NCBI GenBank assembly: GCA_001045525.1
Contig: LDWW01000003.1
Coordinates: 220,454-284,453, forward strand
Direction: 5' to 3'
Source: Chitinispirillum alkaliphilum
Lineage (GTDB): Bacteria > Fibrobacterota > Chitinivibrionia > Chitinivibrionales > Chitinispirillaceae
DNA: 64,000 nt
Shown: piece after piece, positions 9,018 through 16,089 of the stretch
Layout: each line of letters starts with the position of its first letter
Numbering within the stretch: position 1 is the first letter of the stretch
Made by a program: the position numbers and the translations under genes
Notes under the pieces: model-generated
The model's input: only the letters and a program-made list of their open reading frames with translations
What the model was told of the DNA's origin: nothing
The model's database searches: none

Positions 9018-10700
9018 TTATATGTTCATGAGCACATCGAGCATACGGTCTGTGACCGAGATCAGGCGGGCTGCAGCCTGATAGGTGTGCTGGAAACGGA
9101 TTAAATCAGCCATCTCCTCATCAAGAGAAACTCCCGAGATTGAGTCCTGATGCGATTCGTACTGTTCAACAAGAAAATTTCTGGTTTCAAGATTTGACCC
9201 AGCCTGGTTTCGGCTCAAACCCAGACGTCCTATCATGGAGCTGTAGAACTCTCCGAAGGTTGAGGTTGAGTTGCCGATAGTATCAGGGTTCATGGTCATT
9301 TTTGTGCGTAAACCTGCGATGGCCAAAGCTGAGGAGTTATCGCCAGGACCTTTTGAACCACCTGATCTGTACTGAAAATCTATACTCAAATCATCCCCGT
9401 CGTAGCCGCTATGGAGCATCTGAAAGGTTCCATTGACATAGTCGATATGATAGTCTACACCTTCCCGAAGAACTGTACCGTTTGTGTTGCGCACTACTAC
9501 TGTGTCACGAACAACATTTCTCGCAATCACCGGGGGATCGACGGCAGGGTCTCTCTGGAGCTGAAAAGGCTCGGCGCCATAATTATGCGTTCCTGCCGGG
9601 AGGTTGTTTGTGACGCCAGGCTGTGATTCACCACTTGAAGCAGCAGCAATATTTTGTACATCGCTCAGAACAGAGGCTGAAAGCCTTATGTCGCTTGCTC
9701 CTGTAACCGTGGGATCAAAAAATGACACGCCGCTGTAGCCCTTGAGTGTGTAGGCGTCTTTATGGATTTCATTTACATTCTCTGTAAGTGCAACTGCCAG
9801 TTGATCAAGCATTTTCTGGTATTCGGGGATAATTTGGTCCCTGCTGTCCAGAAGACCCTTGATCTGTCCTCCCTGGGGGGAGTAGATCCGTTTTGACTCG
9901 GCAAAACGGATCCCTACATCAACTATGGTGGATCCATCCGATTCCCTTGTAGATGCTGTTGTCATCTCAAGCTTCTGAAAATTAACAGGAGAGACAAGGA
10001 TATTGCCACTTGTGGTAACGGTGATTTGTCCCTGGCTGTTTTCTGTTGTGGTGATGTCCACATATTTGGAGAGCTCTTTTAAAAGAAGATCCCTTCTGTC
10101 TCTGCTGTCGTTTGCATTCTGGTTTCCAATCTCAACAGCCCCTATTTCCATGTTGAGATTATAAATCTGCTCTGATATCTGATTGACTTTATTTACCCGC
10201 TCCCGGATCTCATCATTTCTGGTATTACGCAGGTCACGAAGCTCACCTGAGAGGTTATGGAATACGTTGGTTAGAATCTCTCCGTTGGTTTTGACCATCC
10301 TTCGTGCAGAGAGATCAGAGGGGTTATTTGCCAGATTCTGCCACGAGTCGAAGAACTGATCCATAAAACTTTGGATCCCAAGTTCCCCGGGTTCTGTAAA
10401 GATATTTTCTATTCCCTGAAAGGTATGATCGATCTCTTCAAAATAGCCCACTTCTCTGTTTTGATGTCTGATTTGCTGGTCTATGAAGGTGTTGCGCATG
10501 CGCTCGATGTTAATAACGCTAACACCCATTCCCATTTGACCAAATGATGAGTCGTAACGGTAATCTGGGGAGAGGTTGAGTCGTTTTCGGGAATAACCTT
10601 CTACATCTGCATTGGATATATTCTGTCCCGCTACATTCATGGAGAGCTGGGAGGCATGCAGTGCCCGTGTGCCGATATTGAGAGCTGATAGAAGACTCAT
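9018..10700 (-). CDS. flgK: Flagellar hook-associated protein 1 (FlgK)
   Basis: 560 residues. The N terminus SLLSALNIGTRALHASQLSM with NISNADVEGYSRKR and the C terminus LDEEMADLIRFQHTYQAAAR are the FlgK signatures. The protein forms the first hook-filament junction layer. The central region (about residues 300-460) is variable, as expected. It starts 8 bases after the flgN stop. Confidence 0.95.
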   Translation of the reverse strand: MSLLSALNIGTRALHASQLSMNVAGQNISNADVEGYSRKRLNLSPDYRYDSSFGQMGMGVSVINIERMRNTFIDQQIRHQNREVGYFEEIDHTFQGIENIFTEPGELGIQSFMDQFFDSWQNLANNPSDLSARRMVKTNGEILTNVFHNLSGELRDLRNTRNDEIRERVNKVNQISEQIYNLNMEIGAVEIGNQNANDSRDRRDLLLKELSKYVDITTTENSQGQITVTTSGNILVSPVNFQKLEMTTASTRESDGSTIVDVGIRFAESKRIYSPQGGQIKGLLDSRDQIIPEYQKMLDQLAVALTENVNEIHKDAYTLKGYSGVSFFDPTVTGASDIRLSASVLSDVQNIAAASSGESQPGVTNNLPAGTHNYGAEPFQLQRDPAVDPPVIARNVVRDTVVVRNTNGTVLREGVDYHIDYVNGTFQMLHSGYDGDDLSIDFQYRSGGSKGPGDNSSALAIAGLRTKMTMNPDTIGNSTSTFGEFYSSMIGRLGLSRNQAGSNLETRNFLVEQYESHQDSISGVSLDEEMADLIRFQHTYQAAARLISVTDRMLDVLMNI

Positions 10701-10708
10701 AACTTTCC

Positions 10709-11212
10709 CTATATCACCTGATTGAAGATGGTTATTTCAGAATTTGAGGTTTTTTGGTCCCCTTTATGTCTGTAACCCTTGAAGCGCTGTGAAGACTGTT
10801 TAACCGTATCAAATGTGTAGTTCAGGGCATTGAGCGACTCTTCAAGCAAAATTTTGTTTGATTCATTTACCGCAGAGAGCTTCGTTATGAGCTCTTTGAG
10901 TTGTGAGGAGGCCTCTTCGAGAGCGCCTCTTGTTTTCTCCGGTGCATGGTGAAGAACCGAACTGAGTTTTGCAGAATGGGCAATGTTATAATCCTGGCAT
11001 AACCCGGAGTAGATTTCGATTCTTCGCTCCTCCATTTTCTCTAAACGGCAGATCTGCTCATCATATACGGTGGTGAAACTGCTGAGCTCCTGCTGGTTTC
11101 CGTTGCGGATAGAGGCATTAATCGACTCTGCCGAGTTGATAAGAGAGTGGTGGATCTCTTTTTCCTGCCTGAGAATCGCAACAATATCTTCAAAGTAATC
11201 TCTGTTTTCCAT
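10709..11212 (-). CDS. flgN: FlgN-like flagellar export chaperone
   Basis: 167 residues, almost all predicted helix, rich in Glu/Lys/Ser, of the size and position of FlgN. FlgN chaperones the FlgK and FlgL junction proteins, whose genes follow directly. The ATG at 11212 has a GGAG upstream that overlaps the end of flgJ; the longer frame starting at 11251 would run inside flgJ. Sequence similarity to FlgN is weak by eye, so the call rests on length, helical content and position between flgJ and flgK. Confidence 0.75.
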   Translation of the reverse strand: MENRDYFEDIVAILRQEKEIHHSLINSAESINASIRNGNQQELSSFTTVYDEQICRLEKMEERRIEIYSGLCQDYNIAHSAKLSSVLHHAPEKTRGALEEASSQLKELITKLSAVNESNKILLEESLNALNYTFDTVKQSSQRFKGYRHKGDQKTSNSEITIFNQVI

Positions 11213-11213
11213 A

Positions 11214-12041
11214 CTATCTGCTCCGGTTCTGTGCCAGTCTGATTGAGTCATCCCGTAAGCTTAACACCGCTTTAACGTAATGTTGTGTTTCCCTGAAAGG
11301 GGGTATACCTTTATATCTTCTTACATTCCCCGGACCCGCATTGTAAGAGGCCAGGGCAAGCTTCTCATCACCATTAAACATATTGAGCATTTGCCTCAAA
11401 TATCTCACTCCACCATCCACGTTTTGCTCAGGACAAAACGAATCTCTCACTCCAAGATCCCTTGCTGTTCCATCCATCAGCTGCATAAGACCTTTTGCAC
11501 CAGCTCTTGATACTGCATAGGGGTTTCCCGATGATTCCCTGGCCAGCACAGCTCTGACAAGGTGAGGATCGACCCCATGTTCGCGGGATTTATCCTCTAT
11601 AAGCTCGTTCCACTTGTTTATTCTGGAAAGAAGTGCTTTTGAGTTGGTGGAAACTTCGGCTTTCTGAATAGAGATTTCCGGATTGGTTATTCTTTCTGCT
11701 GAGTGTTCTTTAGCCCATAGTGGTACTTTGAAAGAATTAACCACCGCAGAAGATGGGGGGGGGTGGGAATCCTGCTGATTCATCATCTCCTTATAAAGCA
11801 TTTCGGCAAGACCAAGGGATGCATGCTTAGAGGTCATGGATGCATATTCCTGATCAAGCATTTCTGTATAAATTTTCTCCCCCATACTAGAGGGAACAAG
11901 CGGGTTGTCTCCTACTGTTTCCCTCATTGCACGGAACATAATAGAGGTGAACATAGCCTCAAATTCCCGTGCCACAGCCTTTATTCGCTCAGGGCTGTTT
12001 GGGGTACTGTTTTCGAACTGTGAGACAGATGAACTTAACAT
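11214..12041 (-). CDS. flgJ: FlgJ-type rod-binding protein fused to a lytic transglycosylase (SLT) domain
   Basis: 275 residues. Residues about 20-90 form the rod-binding domain (AVAREFEAMFTSIMFRAMRE ... KHASLGLAEMLYKEMM). After a linker, residues about 155-270 form a Slt-type lytic transglycosylase domain with catalytic glutamate in VLARESSGNPYAVS (about 169), GAKGLMQLM and LASYNAGPGNV. In enteric FlgJ the second domain is a glucosaminidase instead. The protein opens peptidoglycan for the rod. ATG 12041 is chosen because it has AAGGA upstream and because the sigma-54 promoter at 12076-12090 lies inside the longer frame from 12128. A C9 run in the coding strand sits between the two domains. 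Confidence 0.9.
   Translation of the reverse strand: MLSSSVSQFENSTPNSPERIKAVAREFEAMFTSIMFRAMRETVGDNPLVPSSMGEKIYTEMLDQEYASMTSKHASLGLAEMLYKEMMNQQDSHPPPSSAVVNSFKVPLWAKEHSAERITNPEISIQKAEVSTNSKALLSRINKWNELIEDKSREHGVDPHLVRAVLARESSGNPYAVSRAGAKGLMQLMDGTARDLGVRDSFCPEQNVDGGVRYLRQMLNMFNGDEKLALASYNAGPGNVRRYKGIPPFRETQHYVKAVLSLRDDSIRLAQNRSR
11755..11763 (-). repeat. Poly-C (G9) tract inside flgJ
   Basis: Nine consecutive G on the plus strand (C on the coding strand) encode the Pro-Pro-Pro at about residues 94-96 of FlgJ, in the linker before the lytic domain. A one-base slip would separate the rod-binding domain from the enzyme. Confidence 0.7.
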
Positions 12042-12075
12042 AATCAATAAATCCTTTCTCCCGTGCTCACAATAT

Positions 12076-12090
12076 GCAATAAATATGCCA
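12076..12090 (-). promoter_or_regulatory. Sigma-54 promoter of flgJ-flgN-flgK-flgL
   Basis: The minus strand reads TGGCATATTTATTGC, with the RpoN GG and GC elements at the correct spacing and TTGC exact. The expected start near 12064 leaves a leader of about 23 bases to the flgJ ATG at 12041. Confidence 0.78.
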
Positions 12091-12247
12091 AGGGGTATAA
12101 GTCGCTGTATCAGTGCCGGTTGCTCCACTTGTTACATATTCAGGGGAAATTAATGCCTATCGACCGGGTAGAATAATCCACTCAATAGCCACTATGGGCA
12201 CTTTTATTCATGCACTGGGGCTTGATGTAAAAATCAGTTTGTGGATA

Positions 12248-12276
12248 TTGCCATGAGTGGTTCTTTCTGCTATATT
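12248..12276 (+). promoter_or_regulatory. Sigma-70-like promoter for receiver gene
   Basis: TTGCCA (12248-12253) and TATATT (12271-12276) are separated by 17 bases, close to the -35/-10 consensus. Transcription would begin near 12283, at the left arm of the hairpin at 12278-12335. Confidence 0.45.
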
Positions 12277-12277
12277 T

Positions 12278-12341
12278 ATACCTGCTTCAGAATATGACCC
12301 ACACTTTCTTGGGTTTAAGTGGATGAGGCAGGTATTTTTTT
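12278..12341 (+). terminator. Hairpin plus T7 directly upstream of receiver-gene RBS
   Basis: ATACCTGC (12278-12285) pairs with GCAGGTAT (12328-12335). An inner ACCCA/TGGGT stem (12297-12301 with 12310-12314) lies within it. Seven T (12335-12341) follow, then AAGGAG and the ATG at 12353. It looks like an intrinsic terminator, yet no rightward gene lies upstream, so it may attenuate the receiver gene's own transcript. Confidence 0.45.
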
Positions 12342-12352
12342 AAGGAGAGTGC

Positions 12353-12721
12353 ATGATAAAAGTGTTAATAGCGGATGAAGATCTTGATTCGCATGAACTA
12401 CTTAGCGATATCCTTCATATCAATTTCCATGAAGTAGAGGTAGAGAGAGCACATGACTGCAACAGCTTTCTAAACAAAATCTCTCAACCCGATATCAAGT
12501 ACGACCTGATTCTCTACAGCTCTGTATTTCTAAAAGATCAGCCGGAAATGCTTCTTCAGGTTAAAAATGAAAACCCTGATGCGTTTGCCAGAATTGTTCT
12601 TTTGGTTGATGCCCATGAAAGCCTGCCTGAAAATAGGGAGTTGAAAAATTTGCCCAGTATCTCCAAACCATTCTCGCTTGATCACTTCGGTGAAGTGATC
12701 AGAAAAGTATTTGCTTCCTGA
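12353..12721 (+). CDS. Receiver-domain protein lacking the phosphoacceptor aspartate
   Basis: 122 residues, a stand-alone CheY-like fold. It keeps the acidic pair in VLIADEDLDS and the conserved lysine in SISKPFSLDHF. The phosphorylation site, normally DLxLxD, reads DLILYSS with Ser at about residue 56, so normal phosphorylation is unlikely. AAGGAG precedes the ATG. It may act as a constitutive or ligand-controlled pseudo-receiver next to the flagellar genes; the partner is unknown. TatD follows 32 bases downstream. Confidence 0.75.
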   Translation: MIKVLIADEDLDSHELLSDILHINFHEVEVERAHDCNSFLNKISQPDIKYDLILYSSVFLKDQPEMLLQVKNENPDAFARIVLLVDAHESLPENRELKNLPSISKPFSLDHFGEVIRKVFAS

Positions 12722-12753
12722 GTTAAACTTAAAATCAAAAATAGTGTGGATCG

Positions 12754-13521
12754 ATGTACCTGTTCGACGCCCATTGTCATCTTCAGGATAAAAGAGTTTC
12801 AGAATTTACCCAGATCATCATTGATAATGCCCTGAATGCGGGTGTTGAGAGGATGGTTTGCTGCGGCTGTGAGCCTGAGGACTGGGCCAGGATAAGCTAT
12901 CTTGCCCGTAAGTATCCTGAAATTGTACCATCGTATGGTGTACATCCCTGGTACAGTACAGAACTTTGCTCTGACTGGGCAGAGAAGCTGGAGTGTGCGC
13001 TGAAAGAGGACTGTACTTCAGGAGTAGGGGAGATCGGGCTGGATCACACTCTGGACCCTTCAACTTTCCCTTTGCAGAAAAAAAACTTTTCACTTCAGCT
13101 TGAAATCGCATCCCAGCTTAACAGACCAGTTTCTATCCATTGCCGTAAAGCATGGGGAGAGCTTTTTTCCGTCTTTAAGAGTATGAAATCGCTCCCCAGG
13201 GGGCTTATTCACTCTTATTCTGGATCTCCGGAACTGGTAAAGCAGCTGGAAAAACTTGGCTTTTTTATCTCTTTTTCCGGATCTGTATGTAATCCCAATA
13301 ACAGAAAAGTTCAGAAATCAATAAAAACAGTTTCAAACCAACGACTTCTAATCGAAAGCGATTCTCCTGATAATATGCCTTATGGTTTGCGATCTGACTA
13401 TAATCAGCCTGCGAATCTGATGTTAATTGCTAAGAGGGCTGCTTTTATACTAAATGTACCACTTGAGATGCTGGTACACAGTACTTACCAAAACGCACTT
13501 AATCTCTTTACAAAAAATTGA
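12754..13521 (+). CDS. tatD: TatD family metal-dependent deoxyribonuclease
   Basis: 255 residues with the TatD amidohydrolase ligands in order: DAHCHL (His 7 and 9), GVGEIGLDH (Glu 93), SIHCRKAW (His 129), GLIHSYSG (His 153) and ESDSPDNMP (Asp about 203). Family members are 3'-5' DNases and act in DNA repair or fragmentation. It follows the receiver gene closely on the same strand, probably a transcriptional unit of convenience. Confidence 0.92.
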   Translation: MYLFDAHCHLQDKRVSEFTQIIIDNALNAGVERMVCCGCEPEDWARISYLARKYPEIVPSYGVHPWYSTELCSDWAEKLECALKEDCTSGVGEIGLDHTLDPSTFPLQKKNFSLQLEIASQLNRPVSIHCRKAWGELFSVFKSMKSLPRGLIHSYSGSPELVKQLEKLGFFISFSGSVCNPNNRKVQKSIKTVSNQRLLIESDSPDNMPYGLRSDYNQPANLMLIAKRAAFILNVPLEMLVHSTYQNALNLFTKN

Positions 13522-13544
13522 GCGATAAAAGTACAGGGTGTAAC

Positions 13545-13578
13545 AAAAGGGGAGACCACAATTCAACTGAGTCTCCCC
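13545..13578 (-). terminator. Terminator of the chitinase gene
   Basis: GGGGAGAC (13549-13556) pairs with GTCTCCCC (13571-13578). Read on the minus strand the stem is followed by TTTTGTTA, a U-tract, and it lies 26 bases past the chitinase stop. It may also stop tatD transcripts coming the other way. Confidence 0.75.
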
Positions 13579-13603
13579 TGGGGTGTTAATAAACATTTGG
13601 GGG

Positions 13604-15730
13604 TTAGTTGCAATCCGCTACAAACTCCCATCCGAAGTGCCCGTGCGGACCAGATGGATCATAGAATGAAAACGCCACGTTTATACATCTGTATATTTTT
13701 CCATTATAGGTTCTGAGATCTCCTGTGGCATATTCGTTCCAGTTCTGTGACGAACTCCATGGCTCAATATCGCTGCACTCACCATCTCCTGTTCCATTGT
13801 CACCATCATTGTTATCCTGGTCATCGCCGTCTCCGTTGTCATCGGTCTCAGTTTGTCTGAAATAGGCAATGATACCGTTGTCGCTTTCCACATTCTCAAA
13901 TGTGTAGGAAGATACTGCTCCCTTGTTGGCACCGTTAACCAGAACGTAATCAATTTCATATCCGCCGTTGGGGGTGATGTTAAATGTTCTGCTCTCACCC
14001 TGTTTGATATTTATGTTTCCGGCCGGGTAAATCGATCCATTGCCCTGAGCCTGTGCTGTTATGGTGTATTCAGGAACAGTTATTTCCCCTTTGTCTCCAC
14101 ATGGACCGATTTCTTCCCATACACCCCATTGGCCTGTGGTACCGGGCTCATCACCCTGTGTCCACCATCTGGCTCTCCAGCGATATCCATTGTGAGCAAC
14201 AGTCTGTCCGCCTGTATATACAGAGCTGCGGCTCCATACCGGGCTGTCACAATCCCCACTGTCGTCGTCATTGTCATCTTCAACCGGTATCAGTCTGAAA
14301 TGAGCAGATATGGATTGGTTGCTGCGGATATTTCTGAAAGTATATGATGTCAACTCTCCCTGATTTGAGCCATTGATTGTGACGTAATCGATTTCATAAC
14401 CGCTGTTTGGAGTGATTGTAAATGCTTTGCTTTCACCTTGATTAGCAGTTACAAGACCGCTGGGAGAAATGGTCCCGCCGGTGCCTGCTGAGGCGTTGAT
14501 TGTGAACTGCTGAGGTGTTTGGGTGAAATAAGCTGTGATTGTTCCGTTCGTACCTATGTTGGTAAATGTATAGTTTGAGACCGCACCCTGATCTTCTCCG
14601 TTTACTGTAACACGTTCAATCTTGTATCCGGAATCGGGGGTAATGGAAAAACTTTTTGATGAGCCCTCGCTGACAGTTACTGAACCTGAAGGTGAAATGG
14701 TCCCGCCATTCTGTGCAGAAGCACTTATAGTGTAGGTCGCAGGGACAGAAGTGCCGCTTCCTTTGATCTGTTTAAGTTTATTCCACACAGAAGCAGTGCG
14801 CCAGGCATTGTTTGGCCTGCCACTGCCATCCGCCAGTGAGGCATCCCAAATACCTATGCCTACAGTTCCGTCCTGAAGAACCCAGGCGATCTGCTCCTCA
14901 ACACTATTGCCCTGCCACTCTGAACCCGCGTAGGTAGGCATACCAAGCATTAATTTTGATGGGTCGTTAATAAGTGTTTTCTGGGTTGAATAGGAAGCCC
15001 ATCCGGAAGCGCCTCTGCCGATCTCTTCGTAACCCATACTGGTGATTCCATCTACATAGGGTAAAAAATCATTCCAGCCATCTGAATTTGGATAGTTCCA
15101 GATATATGAGAATGTGGCAATAGTGAGTTCTTTGTCTATCTTTCGAAGCTCAGATGAAAGGTCTCTTATGAAACTCAAAAAATTAGCATGGGCACTGTTG
15201 CTTCCACCCGGCCATTCATAATCCACCTCTACTCCATCAAGACCAAGACGTTTAACTTCTGAAACCAGAGTGTTAACATGAGTACGTCTTTTCGCAGGAT
15301 CACTCATTATCGGACCGACAATATCCCAGTTCCAGGCTCCGTCATTGTTGTATACGCAAAGCATGACTTTGACATCCTTACCCCTGGCCCAATCAGTGAA
15401 CACTCTTACGGTTGCATCGTTTGGGCGTTGCCATTCGTGATCCACATATTTTATACCACCGGTGGATGGAACTGGGCCCCAGAACTGAAGAGCCAAATGG
15501 GTTATGCCGTCTTCCATTTTAACACCACCGAAATCGATATTAAGCATGTCTCTGCAAGCCTGCCAGTTATATGGAGGTACCCATGTTATTATATTCACCC
15601 GGGATGATGATGATGCCTCAATATTATCCGGTTTGCCTGCTTTTTCAGTTTGGGGCTCTACCACGTCAAGAGAACATTTTATGATAATCGGGATGCAAAG
15701 CAACGTTATCAAAATCAAGAATTTCTTCAT
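13604..15730 (-). CDS. Secreted multidomain chitinase (GH18 + two CBM5/12 + three InlB-like repeats)
   Basis: 708 residues. An N-terminal signal (KKFLILITLLCIPIIIKC) may be of lipoprotein type, though Lys precedes the Cys. Residues about 45-322 form a GH18 barrel with LDGVEVDYEW (catalytic Glu 172). Then follow Listeria-type bacterial repeats at about 333-404 and 409-478, a chitin-binding CBM5/12 (494-544), a third repeat (555-625), an Asp/Asn/Gly-rich linker (626-651) and a second CBM5/12-like module (652-707). The enzyme would cleave chitin outside the cell or at its surface. A GAGGAGG lies just before the ATG, so expression is likely high. The second Asp of the usual DxxDxDxE motif is Glu (E168). 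Confidence 0.94.
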   Translation of the reverse strand: MKKFLILITLLCIPIIIKCSLDVVEPQTEKAGKPDNIEASSSSRVNIITWVPPYNWQACRDMLNIDFGGVKMEDGITHLALQFWGPVPSTGGIKYVDHEWQRPNDATVRVFTDWARGKDVKVMLCVYNNDGAWNWDIVGPIMSDPAKRRTHVNTLVSEVKRLGLDGVEVDYEWPGGSNSAHANFLSFIRDLSSELRKIDKELTIATFSYIWNYPNSDGWNDFLPYVDGITSMGYEEIGRGASGWASYSTQKTLINDPSKLMLGMPTYAGSEWQGNSVEEQIAWVLQDGTVGIGIWDASLADGSGRPNNAWRTASVWNKLKQIKGSGTSVPATYTISASAQNGGTISPSGSVTVSEGSSKSFSITPDSGYKIERVTVNGEDQGAVSNYTFTNIGTNGTITAYFTQTPQQFTINASAGTGGTISPSGLVTANQGESKAFTITPNSGYEIDYVTINGSNQGELTSYTFRNIRSNQSISAHFRLIPVEDDNDDDSGDCDSPVWSRSSVYTGGQTVAHNGYRWRARWWTQGDEPGTTGQWGVWEEIGPCGDKGEITVPEYTITAQAQGNGSIYPAGNINIKQGESRTFNITPNGGYEIDYVLVNGANKGAVSSYTFENVESDNGIIAYFRQTETDDNGDGDDQDNNDGDNGTGDGECSDIEPWSSSQNWNEYATGDLRTYNGKIYRCINVAFSFYDPSGPHGHFGWEFVADCN

Positions 15731-16089
15731 AAAACCTCCTCGTTAGTTGAATAAAAAAAGGAACAGACATACACATGCTGAATCACATGTGAAGTTTAAG
15801 GGGCATGTTACGATCTGTTTCCTTGGGAACTTTATGCATTAATATAAGGGAGGAAAAACAAAACACTTGATTTTTATTTTTTTAACTGGAGGTAGATTGT
15901 CAAGATTGTTTACATTAGGGATGAGGTCGGTCAGCTGGGTTTTTACGTACTGTAAAATTGATATGGTTTATCAATAAGCAGAAGTGGTGTTTCTGGGCCT
16001 TGTTTTAAATTGTGTAAACAAATGGGGAGAGATGATGTTTGTTTGATATGTGCAGTTTTGTGGTGGGTTGGTTTCAATGGTAATGAACC
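15731..16089. other. Chitinase upstream region
   Basis: About 359 bases without a supported gene, between the chitinase start and the end of the GGDEF/EAL gene. A 10-base palindrome TCACATGTGA lies at 15783-15792, with another CATGTG nearby; it could be an operator for the chitinase but no known regulator is assigned. The remainder is AT-rich. Confidence 0.5.

Larger units (their letters stand above)
12042..12352. other. Divergent intergenic region flgJ / receiver gene
   Basis: About 311 bases without a supported gene. It holds the leftward sigma-54 promoter of flgJ, a sigma-70-like rightward promoter, and a hairpin followed by seven T before the receiver gene. No ORF here looks real; the frame extending upstream of flgJ is argued against by the promoter inside it. 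Confidence 0.7.

Noticed and set aside
12181..12215. Rightward sigma-54 promoter TGGGCAC ... TGCA before the receiver gene
   Set aside because: The GG-to-GC spacing is too long by several bases.
13853..14347. 164-codon ORF antisense to the chitinase
   Set aside because: It mirrors the repeats and CBM of the chitinase in another frame; no independent coding evidence.
15783..15792. TCACATGTGA as a CRP site for the chitinase
   Set aside because: It is palindromic but lacks the TGTGA-N6-TCACA spacing; kept only as a note on the region.
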